Assembly: GCA_025201805.1 (NCBI GenBank)
Contig: MU619239.1
Location: 72,406-136,405 of the forward strand
Reading direction: 5' to 3'
DNA length: 64,000 bases
Origin: Parasitella parasitica
Taxonomy: Eukaryota; Mucoromycota; Mucoromycetes; Mucorales; Mucoraceae
In this document: in pieces, positions 50,741-62,595 of the stretch
Layout of the letters: the number at the start of each line of letters is the position of its first letter
Position numbering within the stretch: the stretch's first letter is position 1
Translations under genes and position numbers: made by a program
Notes under the pieces: generated by a model
Databases searched by the model: none
Seen by the model: only the letters and a program-made list of their open reading frames with translations
What the model was told of the DNA's origin: nothing

Positions 50741-51777
50741 ATGTCAGGCAGACTTACTCGTGCACACAGAAGAGAAATTGAAAGTAAAACTCATCAGAAA
50801 ATAAACCTGGATGATTTGGCCAAGTTTGAACCTGATGATTTTGTTTCTGATGTCAGCAATGCTCATCCAGCTGAAAAGACCAAAGAGATAGAAGCACAGC
50901 AAAAGAACGAGAAGCAGAAATCGAATGCCACAAAGGAGGAGAACTTGAACAAACAGCAGGAGGAATCTAGCAAAGAAGAATCTAGTGAGGAAGATTCCAG
51001 CCAAGAAGACTCTAGCGACAGTTCTAGCGATAGTTCTGAAGATGATGAAGAAGAAGACGAGGATTTAGACGCCCTTTTAGCCAAAGCACAAGAAGCACTT
51101 GCATCACAAGCCGCTAGCATTGCACTAGAAAAGAGCAGCTCAGATAAAATCAACACTAAACTTTCCAAAATGGATTTAGGCATTTCTGTCGAAAATGAGC
51201 TTTATCTTAAAAAAGCTGGAGGTCGAGCAAAGTTGATCCCTGACGCTGTTGCCTTGGTAGACGATGGGGAAAAGGCTTCTGCCAAAGCAACTGTCGTTTT
51301 GAAGCCTAGTAAAGACGAAAAAAAACTCAACAAAAAGGAGCGTCAAGCTGTAGGTTATTCATTTGCGATTGACACTCCATCTGTCTAATGTTTTCCCATG
51401 CGTAGGAGCGAGAAAAGACAACAGGCAAAGCATGGTTTGACATGCCCAAGACAGAAATGACAGATCAAGTAAAGCGAGATTTGCAAGTGCTTAAAATGCG
51501 TCATATCTTGGACCGCAAGAGACATTACAAAAAGATGGGCAAACGTCCTGATCCAAAATACTTTCAGATAGGCACAGTCATTGAGAGCCCAACAGAATTC
51601 TTCTCTGCCCGCATCAATAAGAAGGATCGTAAGCAGACTATCGTGGACGAGTTGATGGCCAACGATGAACTAAAGCAGTATTACAAACGCAAGCATATCG
51701 AGGTGCAAGAGAAAACAAGCAGTGGAGGCAAGAAGCACTACAAAAAACTCAAAACCCAAAGACAATGGGCCAAATAA
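50741..51777 (+). CDS. FCF2: rRNA-processing protein Fcf2
   Basis: Two exons: 50741-51349 and 51406-51777, phase 0, giving 326 aa. The first half is disordered and strongly acidic/Ser-rich (a run of S, E and D at about 75-115), after a basic start SGRLTRAHRREIE. The second exon is the conserved Fcf2 domain: TTGKAWFDMPKTEMTDQVKR, DLQVLKMRHILDRKRHYKKM, PKYFQIGTVIESPTEFFSAR, QTIVDELMANDELKQYYKRK. Fcf2 (human DNTTIP2/TdIF2) is a nucleolar SSU-processome-associated factor needed for early cleavage of pre-rRNA. The apparent stop in the first frame at 51386 lies beyond the donor GCT|GTAGGT. Confidence 0.92.
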
Positions 51778-51904
51778 GCTGCCCCATTCACTCCTGTCAT
51801 ATAAATACCATCTTTTTTTTTTTTTTTTTCTTTGCATGCAAACGTCTTGATAGAATCCCTCCTTATTTTCAATGTGTAAAAATATACTTTATTATGCTCA
51901 ATTT

Positions 51905-53764
51905 CTAATCTGCAATCACTGCCCTTATTGTGTCCGTTTGAGTTTGTCGCACAGCTGCACTTCCAGCAGCTTTGACAGAGGTGACTAGAATAACCACAGA
52001 CAAAACGATAGAGAAATACAGAGCAGCAAGACGGCATTTTTTTTGCCAGCGTAAATCGCTCGGATCCATCAAGCGGCTTTTACTGGACGCTTTCATATGC
52101 ACACTGCCATAATACCACAACAATGGACACACAAAGCCAGCCCAAAATAGCCTCTTTTCTGTCCAGTAGTGAGATTTTTCTAATAATAAAATCCCTGGAT
52201 CAGCCGCATCCGCTGGTTTTCCATCATCCATTGCATATTCGTTGTATGCCAAGGCTGCACAGGCGGATGGTATTGTTTGCGACGGCGATGTCGTATTAGC
52301 AGTGCCGTTTGCTGATTTGTTGCGACCGAATCCGCCTAGTAGTAGCGCAGCGGCCAAAGTCTGTCGTCTGAATGATTTGTGGTTGTGATTATCTTTATGT
52401 GTGCGTTGGTTTTCCTCTTTATCAATAATAGATACGCTAGTAGATTGCAAAGTCGAGCTGCTTCCGTCCAGCGATGAGCCGTTATCGCCACGGATCCTTT
52501 GAAGCATGTCATAGTAATAGCCTTCCTGCACATTGGATGGTGCAGCCTCGTGACACTGGCTGTTGACCAAGGTGATTGCGCTACTGTCTCTCTCCATTTC
52601 ATGCTCGTCTTCTGCTGATATAATTGTCAAGATGGGCGATGGCTTTAGCGGCGGTGTAGGCATGATTTGAGGAATAGTTGCTTCTGCTACGGCTGCCAGT
52701 GGCTGAGCCGCAGCAATAAAAGTGTTGTCTAATGAATGCGAAGTTGGATGGGTGACACGCTGGGCTACAAGAGCGGCAGCTGCAGGCAGATTGACAGAAT
52801 TCCAAGCGTAATATTCGAGCTCGCCTTTGTTGTGCTTGAATGTGCTGAGAGGATGGAATATGGCCTCCCACGACTCTTCTGTTATGCTCTGCTGCTGCTG
52901 TTCGTCATCCTCAAAATAGAACACACTTGTAGATGCGCGAGGAGAAGACGTCATGAGCGATTGGTCATAAAACGGTTCCTCCTCACGTGTGTAAAGCCAA
53001 GGAAGCGCAGAATCTTGATTGTTCCAGTCGTAGATGTCGCTGTAGGCCTCAACAGGTAAAATGATAGGCGGTGGGCAAGATGGCGTTGTTGTCACTTCCT
53101 TTGGCGGCGGCGTGGGTGGGATGAAAGCAGCGGTGGAAAAAGGCAGTTCAAATGCCAGATCTAGATACTCTTTATCATAATCCTCGTCTTGTTGCGGGCT
53201 GGGCTGGCTGATCCATTGGTTACGACCCATGACAATATAGAGTTGTGACAAGAGCTGCTCGTACAGAAATCTCGATTTAGGCTTGAATGTGTATGGCAAG
53301 ATCTCCTCCTGGCTAAAGGGCATGACTGTCTGAAATTCAAGGTTTTCTTGATCCAATGGCTCTAGTTGTGCTGTAGGAGGAGTAGGAGAAGCTTGAGCTT
53401 CAACAATGCATAATCTTAATGGATCCTCTGTCCAAGCAGCTTTTTGAATGCTGTGGTGCATCAGTAAATCCATCGTGTTTTCTTTGGGATAATGCGGTGC
53501 CATGTATTGCTGCTCAACGGTGTCTTCAGTCATGTTGATTGAGATGCGCCGAGTTTCATGATCTTCTTCGATTGCGTTATAAAATCGCTGCATGGGCAAG
53601 CCGAGTAACAAATTTAACGCCTTGTTGGGTTCATTATTCTTCTTTTTCAATGGTGCTGCAGGCAATGGCTTGGGAAGCGGTTTTTCAGCAGGTTGACTTG
53701 AATAAAACATTTGGCAATGAGAAAAAAGAGCATAGTTTGGTCGAACAATGAGCAAAGCTGTCAT
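51905..53764 (-). CDS. Unrecognised protein with two C-terminal membrane segments
   Basis: Single exon, 619 aa from ATG 53764. The first 480 residues are low complexity (Pro, Thr, Ser, Gln, Glu) with scattered short motifs such as PPTPPPKEVTT and EEEPFYDQS, and no known domain. The conserved-looking part is C-terminal: ILLLEKSHYWTEKRLFWAGF, then CPLLWYYGSVH (hydrophobic segment 1), a basic SSKSRLMDPSDLRWQKKCR and LAALYFSIVLSVVILVTSV (segment 2), then a short polar end. This arrangement is seen in fungal hypothetical proteins with a phospholipid-bilayer hairpin near the C-terminus. No function is proposed. Confidence 0.75.
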   Translation of the reverse strand: MTALLIVRPNYALFSHCQMFYSSQPAEKPLPKPLPAAPLKKKNNEPNKALNLLLGLPMQRFYNAIEEDHETRRISINMTEDTVEQQYMAPHYPKENTMDLLMHHSIQKAAWTEDPLRLCIVEAQASPTPPTAQLEPLDQENLEFQTVMPFSQEEILPYTFKPKSRFLYEQLLSQLYIVMGRNQWISQPSPQQDEDYDKEYLDLAFELPFSTAAFIPPTPPPKEVTTTPSCPPPIILPVEAYSDIYDWNNQDSALPWLYTREEEPFYDQSLMTSSPRASTSVFYFEDDEQQQQSITEESWEAIFHPLSTFKHNKGELEYYAWNSVNLPAAAALVAQRVTHPTSHSLDNTFIAAAQPLAAVAEATIPQIMPTPPLKPSPILTIISAEDEHEMERDSSAITLVNSQCHEAAPSNVQEGYYYDMLQRIRGDNGSSLDGSSSTLQSTSVSIIDKEENQRTHKDNHNHKSFRRQTLAAALLLGGFGRNKSANGTANTTSPSQTIPSACAALAYNEYAMDDGKPADAADPGILLLEKSHYWTEKRLFWAGFVCPLLWYYGSVHMKASSKSRLMDPSDLRWQKKCRLAALYFSIVLSVVILVTSVKAAGSAAVRQTQTDTIRAVIAD

Positions 53765-54158
53765 GCTATTTTAATACATTTCGATGCCAACCGACCCTTC
53801 AAAGTTTATTCCATCAAGGCTATTGTTTCTCCATATCTATTGAGATAGTTCAACAAATAAACTAAAATTTTAATGTGGACCTTCAGCCAAGATGTAGCAT
53901 GCTGTCCTTTATACAAGAATGGCTTGTACGTAAGTCAATCCGCTTGAATTATTTATAGCGTTATACACAACAGTATCTCCATGGTAACATCTACGCAGAT
54001 CCGTTCGATCATTAGCTTGGATGAGCACGCTGCAGAGTGTTTTCAACATCAGCGCAAAAGCGATCATCAAAGCCCAAAAACATTTAATGGGATTTTTCCT
54101 GAAATTAGTAGACCCTTTTTTTTTTTTTTTTGCTTTTCTTTGCGTTTATCAACTCATT
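53765..54158. promoter_or_regulatory. Divergent upstream region
   Basis: Separates the starts of the two-TM protein (53764, minus) and the RraA-like gene (54159, plus). ORFs at 53981-54196 and 54021-54236 run over a T13 stretch and are not credible. Confidence 0.45.
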
Positions 54159-55153
54159 ATGCCCATCAGTCATTTGAAAAAGTTTTCTACTTGTGAAGTA
54201 AGTCAAGCTGGGAGATTAAGAAGAGGAAAAGAGTGATTGAGCATCTACAGATAGCGGATGCTCTTATCAAACTTGGTAAAGGGCCTTGGGCAGGATATAT
54301 CCCAGGCATTGATCTTTGGTCACCAACGCACTGCGAAGGAGAAACACGTATTGTAGGACCTGCTTTTACTGTCAAGGTAATGCACATTATGTTGATTTTG
54401 CAGCGATAAAGCTAAGTCAAAAGCACTGTAGATGGTACAAAAATCAGACACGACCTCGCCTGTCCCCACAGAGCATTTTGTGAGTATTATCGACTGAACA
54501 GTTGACTNNNNNNNNNNNNNNNNNNNNNNNNNNNNNNNNNNNNNNNNNNNNNNNNNNNNNNNNNNNNNNNNNNNNNNNNNNNNNNNNNNNNNNNNNNNNN
54601 NNNNNNNNNNNNNNNNNNNNNNNNNNNNNNNNNNNNNNNNNNNNNNNNNNNNNNNNNNNNNNNNNNNNNNNNNNNNNAATAGAGGTAAAAAATGCTGTTT
54701 GGGGCGGTCTCATGTCAGCTAGAGCAAAGTCTAAAGGATGCCATGGCGTAGTGATTGATGGGAATGTTCGTGATTTGAACGAACATCGTCAAATGAACTT
54801 TCCTGTAAGTCTTTTTGATGGCTCCATAGTGCGTGTATACATGGCAAGATGCATACTAACCATGTATCTGAAAGGTTTTCGCTAGGTCCCACTCTGTGCT
54901 TCCGCAGAACGCCTTTGTACGACCTTCTGAAGTCCAGGTTCCTATCACACTTTCAAGAGAATCCCCCGTGGTTGTGCATCCAGGTGACATCATTGTAGCT
55001 GATTTGGATGGCATTGTAGCTATACCTCAAGACTTGGTTGAGCAAGTCATTATGAACTGTGAAAAGTATGTCGCAATTGATGATCAGTGCATGGAAGCAT
55101 TAAAAGAAGGTCATGGTGTCAAGGAGACATTTGCCAAATACCGAGGGACCTAG
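54159..55153 (+). CDS. RraA/HMG-aldolase-like protein, interrupted by an assembly gap
   Basis: Visible exons: 54159-54197, 54251-54376, 54432-54479, one ending at 54804 that begins in or just after the gap, and 54875-55153. The start MPISHLKKFSTCEIADALIK, GYIPGIDLWSP, GPAFTV, then after the gap VKNAVWGGLMSARAK, GVVIDGNVRDLNEH, FPVFARSHSVLPQNAFVRPS and VVVHPGDIIVADLDGIVAIP match the RraA family. In bacteria and plants this fold is a 4-hydroxy-4-methyl-2-oxoglutarate/oxaloacetate aldolase-decarboxylase, or an RNase E inhibitor. The role in fungi is open; the conserved G-G-x-x-x-x-R and D-G-x-x-R-D elements suggest the aldolase. About 15-50 codons are hidden by the gap. Confidence 0.85.
54508..54677. 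other. Assembly gap (170 N)
   Basis: A run of 170 unknown bases inside the RraA-like gene. Translations across it are meaningless. Confidence 0.99.
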
Positions 55154-55399
55154 GTTGCAAGAACGCTCGGGCCCGGCTTGATTCCTGCTTGCATAAATAT
55201 GGAAAATATTATTGTTTGACAACAAAACTTTGTGTTCATGTCTATAAAAATGAAATGTTTATTATATAAAATGCTGGATATCTGTACAGTCCAAGAAGAA
55301 GGCATATATGTTTGTAGGGAAAAAAGAAAAAAAGAAAAGAAGAATGGTATGTAAGTTTGTCTCATGATGTTGTATATGTATATGTATATGTGTAAAGTC

Positions 55400-56233
55400 T
55401 TATAGTCTATAAAGAGGGTGAATAGAGGTGGAGGGAGCAGAGGGAATAGGAGATAATGTCATAGATCTATGATGATATGGATGAGCATATGGTAAGCGTA
55501 AGGAAGGCAATGGAATTTTGTGATGTCTCATTGTCATTGTTTGTGCTGTAAAAGGAAAGTCGTCATTGTTATCAGATGATGAATCACTAACAATGCTGCT
55601 GTTGCTGCTAATGTCGTTTGCATAAGAGGAGGGTGCATGTCTGGCATGGGTAGCATCACCGGAAGGAGATGGGAACCATTTTGGTTGAGCATAGTTTGAT
55701 GTTGGTGGTGGTGTTTTGGGGTCACTGAAGCATGATGTAACAGGACTAGTGGGACTAACGGATGATGAAGATGACATTTCTGGGGAGCCTTCTCCCGCCA
55801 ATTTACGTGATTTTCGAATGCCTTGTAGGGTTCTGTAACGGTTGAAGCAAGTAGCGCGCTTGCGATGAGGTAAAAGATCTGAGATTTGTCCCCATGTCAA
55901 TCTCTGAGCAACACCTTGTCGGATGATATTGTCTTCATATTCAGAGAATCTACTACGTGGCTTACCAATGATATGTTGGTGCTGAAGATGCTGTTGATGA
56001 AGGTGATGAAGATTCATAGGCTGATTGCGCTCATGGTGGGTTCTATTGTTGGCCGAGGGAGCAGAAGAAATCGTAGGAGTGGAAATATGTCTAGAGTGCA
56101 CACTTTTGCTGCTGTTGCAGTTGTAGTTGCGGTTGTGGTTGTTAGGCAAAGGGTTAAGCAAATCAGAGACTGTAAAGAATCGAAAATGTTAGTTGACATG
56201 AAAAATGAATACGATCAAATATTTACCATTCAT
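55400..56233 (-). CDS. Myb/SANT-like DNA-binding protein
   Basis: Two exons: 56233-56227 (7 bases, ATGAATG) and 56169-55400, giving 258 aa. One Myb-like helix-turn-helix repeat at about 73-118: RSRFSEYEDNIIRQGVAQRL, TWGQISDLLPHRKRATCFNR, YRTLQG. The regular W residues are partly replaced (first by F, middle W kept, last by Y), as in many fungal Myb-like proteins. The flanks are low complexity, rich in His, Ser and Pro. A nuclear transcription factor is likely; the target is unknown. The tiny first exon is supported by a good donor (GTAAATATT), the acceptor TTTACAG and an otherwise missing start codon. Confidence 0.8.
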
Positions 56234-59200
56234 TTTCTAATGGTTTTTTTTTTCTTTCTTTCTTATTCTGTGTTCGAGTCAGGTCAATTGGTATATGAGA
56301 AGATGAAAATAACCTTTAAATCATTGAGAAAACCTTGGGTCTTTATATAGGAAAAGAGTTCTTGTCTTGAAAAGGGAATAATAACAACAGATTTTTTTTT
56401 TAGACGTGCAGCTGCTTTTGACTTGAAATAATAACAATAACAATAACAAAAGCTAAATTATTAAATGCATCCATGCTCATTCAACTTTATTATACCTGTT
56501 CGCCTTCTCTCAACATGCCTACATCTCTTTGCTTTTTCAGCTTTTACTTTTCACTTCACTTGATATAAATTGACTACGTCAATATGCAATTATCTATATA
56601 GACTTAGTACTAGAATGATGATCGGCTGCTTAAATTACCACGATGCTGTCATATTACAAACAGCATCATAAAAATTAATTGACGACAAAAAGCCATTTGA
56701 AATGTTTGTTTGTAAAAAGTACAATAAACTCTTCACGATTTGCTATTTTTATGAGGGATTATCTGAATAGTTTGGAGAAACTAAAAATACTTTCTTTGTT
56801 TAAGACTTGTTGACAACAATAAAATTTTATTACTTGTTTTGTAAGCCCAAGTAACACTAAACCGTTAAGCGGAACACTTTCCGCATTTTTAAAAACTGTT
56901 TGTGCGTTTGTCTGCTGTTGCTTATCATGCCTTGGAGCAATAGCATTTCATGTACGTAACTAAAAATAATGCGGGATCATCGTTACTCTTTCAGAAACCC
57001 AAAATATACGCGTGATTCATCTTAGATGATGATGATAATCGCCACCCTTTTTTTCCATCTGGTACTACCATGGCACATAAATTATACTGTTGCTGCCGTC
57101 TTTTTGCGTATAACAATCAGCATGTGTTTTGTGAATGAATGTCTATTTTTACATTACAACATTCAATTGAAAAAAAAAAAATGTTGTCGCTGAAAGCTGT
57201 ACTTGCAAACAAATGAAATATCACAAACGATAATCCTTTAATTAACCACGAATCCGCATTGACTATTTGAAAATATATCCAATTTAAGGCTGACAATGGC
57301 TCTGTTGTGTCACCTTATGGAAGTGTGGTCAATTGCACGCTTTTAATATTATCTTAATATATGAAAAAACAATGAAATTCACATCAACGAGGTAATAAAT
57401 GAGTTTATTGAATGGAATTTAACTTGCAGCTGCTGCAAACAGTAGTACTAAGAACAAGGATATAATGGATTAATCCAGTGTAACAGATTTTCTTTTTCTT
57501 TATTTGGCACATAACAAAAGATGCAAATGTTAAGTTCAACCTGCACATGTTATTTTTTTTATAAACATGTATATCAAGGGGGCGTTTCCTTACTTGCACA
57601 GATCTTTGATCCGTCCAGGGCTTTTTCAGCATATAATTGCGATATGCAACACAAGTAAAGCTTTGGAAATATGGTAGGTAGTTACAGTATAATATGATAC
57701 CTAAAAAACGTCATATTATCAGAAACTGTGTATAAGCACCATGCTTTATAATCGCTGATTTTAGCCATTAAAGGTTGGCATTTCTTTTTTTTTCGTAAAT
57801 AAGAAGTATTGGATGACTTTATGTAGGTGATCACTGACGCATAACCATGATGTTTTATTCCATCCGCATTACTACTCCTGCAAGATTACATATATGGTGC
57901 GCATGATTGTCTGCAAACGTAATATGGCTCTAAATGTCTATGATCACACCTTTTCTTAAAAATTAAGCCCACATGAGCTTAAAACTATGATTTATGTAAT
58001 AGAATTTATTTAACCGACTGTTACTTTAAGCAACACCAAAACTTTCTTGTTCACGAATAATAATGAGTAAGACGGCGTATCTCAATATTACTTTTTTATT
58101 TCCATCTTTTGATTTCCGTGCATATATACCAACACGAATGTAGTTGCTTCGATTTTTTTTCTCATTACTGATCTGCCATAATGTAGGATAGGAGATCATG
58201 ATAATGTACTTCAATTAAAGATTTTAGATTGTTCAATGATGTGTTGTCATACCGTACTTGTCGAAACAGGAGAATAAAGTCTTTGTTTCAAATCAAGAAG
58301 GTTATCTGTAACACAGATCTGTATGATTGACAAACAATAAGGTACTGTCAGATCAAAGATCAATAGCTTTGTAGTATAATAATACATCGTATCCTGTTAA
58401 GCTGCTTGCAAATTATTCTTATCGATTAGTATCGACTAGTATTCTAAATAAGTCACCAAAAACTTATGTAGTTGTAAAAAGTATAAATAGCAGATGCAAA
58501 GTTGAATCTTTAATAAAGTAATCTCAAGTTTTCGTATCTCGTTAATTCAGCGTTTTATTTTACACTTTTCTTATTTCGATCTTGCAGATCTCAACAATTA
58601 CTTGAAAGCTATATCTGTATATTACTTTGTGTATAAAAAACAAGGATCTTTATACAACGTCGTAAAATTGCAGAAATCAGCTTATCAACAACATCCATCG
58701 ACCAACTAAGCATTAACATTAATTTATCATTCACGACATAGCTTTTTCTTATCTTTTCATATAATAAATTAATCAAATATTATCAATTTGATAGCAACAT
58801 CATGCAGCAGGGTTGTTAATCTCAAATACTTTCAATAGTCTTTTTTCATAATAGCAATAACAACTACATTTATATACGGTACAAGCTGTCCTCACTCCAC
58901 CCCCAACTGCAGTGAGTTATCATTATATTTCCAAGTTAGATCTCGGTTCTACGGTTCTTTCAGCAGAGGTTATGAGTTATTAATGAAAAAATTGATAAAA
59001 ATGTTTTCGCCAGGTGGCGCTGTGTTTTCCAAGTTTGGTCGTGGCTCTATGATTCCTTTCTAGACGAAGCGATGACCAAAAAATAAAATAAAAGATCGTC
59101 GTGCTTAACGATAAGGGTTGGAACAACATCAATATTCCTCTATTAGATAATTGTAAACGGCCATATGCATTTTAAATTTTTTCAGCACAGTTGTACGTAA

Positions 59201-60766
59201 TGCTATTGATTTATACGAGTTGATGTTGTGTACACGAATGTATGACTTCGTGATTGACAGCCGACTGTAAAAACCAAGGGATACTATACAATAGGTAAGA
59301 AATAATCTAATATAAGGTACTTGTTCTCTGTAATATAAATATACACTCCCCTCTAATGTACATAGAATTACGAGTGCAGAAATGATCAATTAACTTATAA
59401 ATATGTATATTAAAAAATGTATAATACGACTATTTGCACGCATCATAGCGTTGTTCGTGCACAGTTCGGACGCTTGCCCTTTGGACCATTCTCAATAACA
59501 GTATTCTGAGGACGGCCATAAATAAGAGCCAAAGGTTGCTCAATTGCTTCTCTAGGTTAATAAGAATAGACATGAGTCAATGGTTTCTATGATTTTTTTT
59601 TTTCACACTCTCAAGTCATTTCCTTTGGGATTCAAATGGTCATTGCTAAAGTTGGTAGGAAACTTATTAGGATGGCAGGCCTCAATCAGATACGAACCGC
59701 CATTACAAAAAAATGGGAATCTAATATCTAAGTTTCCGAATTCTATGGCTCTTCCCGCTGATTTCCGTTCAATAATACAAAATTACAAATTTATAAACGA
59801 AGTAGTTTCGGAAACCATCCACCAGCGTGATATACTCACAATTCCAGGTACCATGTTGGTGTGCACTAGAATGTTTCAACAACACTACTTGCTTTCTTGA
59901 ATGAAAGAATATTATAAAAAACCCACTGTTACGAATGAAATAAAAGTAAACTTGAATGAAATTGATAATCTACCTTAAATCAAGTATGAAGGCAAGGCCT
60001 CGACATAAACCTGATAGTAAAGGCCAATCTCTTCACATTCATGTGGGTGAATGTTTCTTGATAGCATAGTATACATACACAATGCAATGCAATGCATGGC
60101 TATCCGATGCCTCACTTTCGTTGGTTACTTTGCATACTACATGACAAGTATATGTCCAAGTCTTGGTTTTCACGTTAGCTACCAAAACAGCAAAACTAAC
60201 AGATATTATTTCATGAATATATTAGCCTAAAATTATGAGACCAACTTGAAAAAGGAAAAACTTGGCCATAGAAATGCAAAGACAACAAATTGTGGACACA
60301 GCAATAAATGAGTGTAACATGAAGAGTGTATTACAGGAACGTGGAGGTGTAATGGCTGATCTTGCGTATAGGGAAGCATTGACCTCAGAAGCCTTGTCGT
60401 TTCGACAGCAAAAGTTGAATATTTTGTTTGTTTGGCAATCATTTCATGAGACCTTAAATTTGCATGAAACGGGGAGGTTAGAAGACGTTACAAAGGATTA
60501 TTAGGTGAGACGCAAGTTTGATTCAGACAATAAGATTCATGAGCGCTCCGAAACTCAGGAAAAGCACAAGTGATTCTTGCGAAAATCAGGAACCCTATTC
60601 TAATCCAATCTCTAATGTCACTTTTTTTTTTTAGGTTTGTGGCGGGGGGGGGGGAGGGGAGATTGCACTCAAAGCCTTCATATATTAAATGTTGAATTGA
60701 TCTTGAAAAACCTTTATCTCTTTCAGCTTTTGAACTTTTATCACTTTCCTTGAACCAACATTTCAA
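56234..60766. other. 4.5 kb gene-poor region
   Basis: The longest stretch without a clear gene. The left edge holds the Myb-like gene promoter, the right edge the promoter of the Kre9-like gene (with a G12 run at 60645-60657). Between lie AT-rich sequence, a pair of related segments at about 58930-59065 and coding-like scraps at about 59440-60504, listed separately or under findings. ORFs at 57405-57632, 58026-58214 and 59129-59389 look random. Confidence 0.45.
59697..60504 (+). pseudogene. Coding-like fragments of an unrecognised gene
   Basis: Three segments have codon-like order. About 59744-59850 reads MALPADFRSIIQNYKFINEV, VSETIHQRDILTIPG, followed by GTACC. About 59989-60050 reads KARPRHKPDSKGQSLHIHVG. 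60262-60504 reads MAIEMQRQQIVDTAINECNM, VLQERGGVMADLAYREALTS and continues to a TAA. I could not join them with convincing splice sites, so this may be a relic or a gene with long introns. No family recognised. Confidence 0.25.
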
Positions 60767-61719
60767 ATGAAGGCTACTGTCATTACCTCATTCATTGCCC
60801 TTTTCATCGCTACTGCTGTCGCTCAGACAACTGCTCCGTTTTACTTGACTAGCCCCATCGTTGGCACCTCCTACAAAGCCGGAAGCACGTAAGTCCATGA
60901 CATTGCATTATTGACTTTTGCCAGACGATTTAACAACCATTCGCTTTTGTAGTGTTACTATTAGTAAGTTTGCTTTACAGTTGTGCTTGCCCAAGAGTAT
61001 CACACCTAACATTTGATCATAGCTTGGACCAATGGTGTCGATGAAGCTGCTCAAGTTTCTCTTCTTACGGGCACCAATGCTGCTACCATGACCCCCACCA
61101 GCGACTCTTTCACTATCAAGGGTTCCGATGGAGAGTATGAATGGAAGGTAAAATGCAACGTGCTCCATGGCTAAATCGAGTCAACTCAATGTTGCAACAA
61201 AAGACCTGGTTTTATTAACAAAAAAAAAAAAAAATTAACAGGTGCCTTCTGATCTCCCTCAAAATGCAACCTTTGCATTCAAGATTGATTACACTGACTC
61301 CAATGGTGTTGCGTAAGTAATACAATATCATCAATTGGTGGCACATTCAATTTCACAGCACTAAATCCTAATATTCGACTGTGCACAGCGGCTCTACCTA
61401 CTCTAGCGGTTTCACCATTGCCGGTACCACAGGTGATGTTGTTTCTCAATCATTCATCTCTTCCATTGCCACCGCCGTTTCTACCGCCCCTGCCACTGCT
61501 CTCTCTACCGCGGCTTCAATTGTCTCTGCCAGCAAACCTAGCGCACTTCCTTCCTCATCTGTTCTCGTTAGATCCAGCGCCGCGCCTACTTCTGCCAGTG
61601 CCAGAGCCACTGCATCTGCCTCCACTACTCCTCAAGTTCCTTCCGCTGCCAATGGATCCAAGGCTCCCATTGTTGCCATCTGTGCCATCGCTATGATTGC
61701 CTCAGCCCTCTATTTTTAA
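60767..61719 (+). CDS. GPI-anchored Ser/Ala-rich surface protein with a Kre9/Knh1-like domain
   Basis: Five exons: 60767-60888, 60953-60963 (11 bases), 61023-61147, 61242-61312, 61389-61719, giving 219 aa. Signal peptide 1-19 (ends TAVAQ). An immunoglobulin-like Kre9/Knh1-type domain follows: LTSPIVGTSYKAGSTVTITW, VSLLTGTNAATM, GEYEWKVPSDLPQNATFAFK, GVAGSTYSSGFTIAG. Then a Ser/Thr/Ala-rich, probably O-glycosylated stalk, a likely GPI attachment at AANGSK and a hydrophobic end (APIVAICAIAMIASALYF). Such proteins sit at the plasma membrane or wall; Kre9/Knh1 in yeast act in beta-1,6-glucan assembly. The 11-base exon restores TVTI. Confidence 0.9.
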
Positions 61720-61796
61720 GTACATAATTTACTAGTAAAGTTTAATGTTTATTGCACTTTAAAAAGCCAGGAAAAGAGGAGGGTATATGTATCCAT

Positions 61797-62595
61797 CTAA
61801 AACAGACCATCATTTCTAAATAATTGCATGTACTGGTAACTGGTATGAGCAGTTGTGAATTCGTTATTACTGAGGCCCACTTGCTCATAGTTGTATTCGT
61901 ATTCACAAGATAACTGAGCGGTTGGAGGTACAATTGATTCTACAAATTCTTGAAACAGCTTGCTGGCATTGTTGGGTGTTGTACATGGATGATAATCGAT
62001 CTTTCAAGGCATGAGTAAGCTAGAGATTATACATCTAATCCTCCTTGCACATACCTCTAGCAGCAATCCCTTGTATGTTGATCCCAACAGGATATTTGCT
62101 ACCCTCAATGTGAAATCACCAATTTCGTAGCTTGTCCCCTATCCACATAAATTCAGCCTATTTTCCCCAACCCCCCCCATTGAGATAAAAGCCCGCATTC
62201 TCATTGTTTACCTCGATTGTTACGCTCTGCCTCAACTGCCATAGGTTCTTGAGACGTGAAAGGATGATTTCCATTTCTTTTTCTGCTTCAATGACCACAT
62301 TGCCATCCACCATGCAATACACATGTCCAGGTTGTTGCGCAAGCGATACTTGGTACAGCAGTTTGCTGTCTTTGAGCGCCATTTGTCTGTTGTTTTGGTT
62401 GTTATCGCGTAGTACTTTGAAAGAAAGCGACCAAGGGCCTGTGTTTTTACCGTGCAGTGTTTTAGTAACATGCTCGGCTATGAATGTGAAATCGCGCATG
62501 CCGGTAGCATTTTTCCACCTAACAAGACTGATTCGGCTGTTAGTACGGCAGGTTTGATTCACTCAAATGTGTGGCTACTACCAAGTGACACCCAT
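61797..62595 (-). CDS. MED20: Mediator complex subunit 20 (Srb2/TRFP)
   Basis: Four exons: 62595-62582 (14 bases, MGVT plus two bases), 62536-62212, 62138-62055, 62000-61797, giving 208 aa, the usual length. MGVTCRISLVRWKNATGMRD has the family's start. GPWSLSFKVLRDN, QPGHVYCMVDGNVVIEAEKE, WQLRQSVTIEGTSYEIGDFT, LRVANILLGSTYKGLLLEID, YHPCTTPNNASKLFQEFVES, IVPP follow in order. MED20 pairs with MED18 in the head module that contacts RNA polymerase II and TBP. Divergent from PUS7. Confidence 0.88.

Noticed and set aside
54444-54885. ORFs running through the N gap
   Set aside because: The residues over the gap are unknown, so continuity is not real; only the flanking RraA-like exons are supported.
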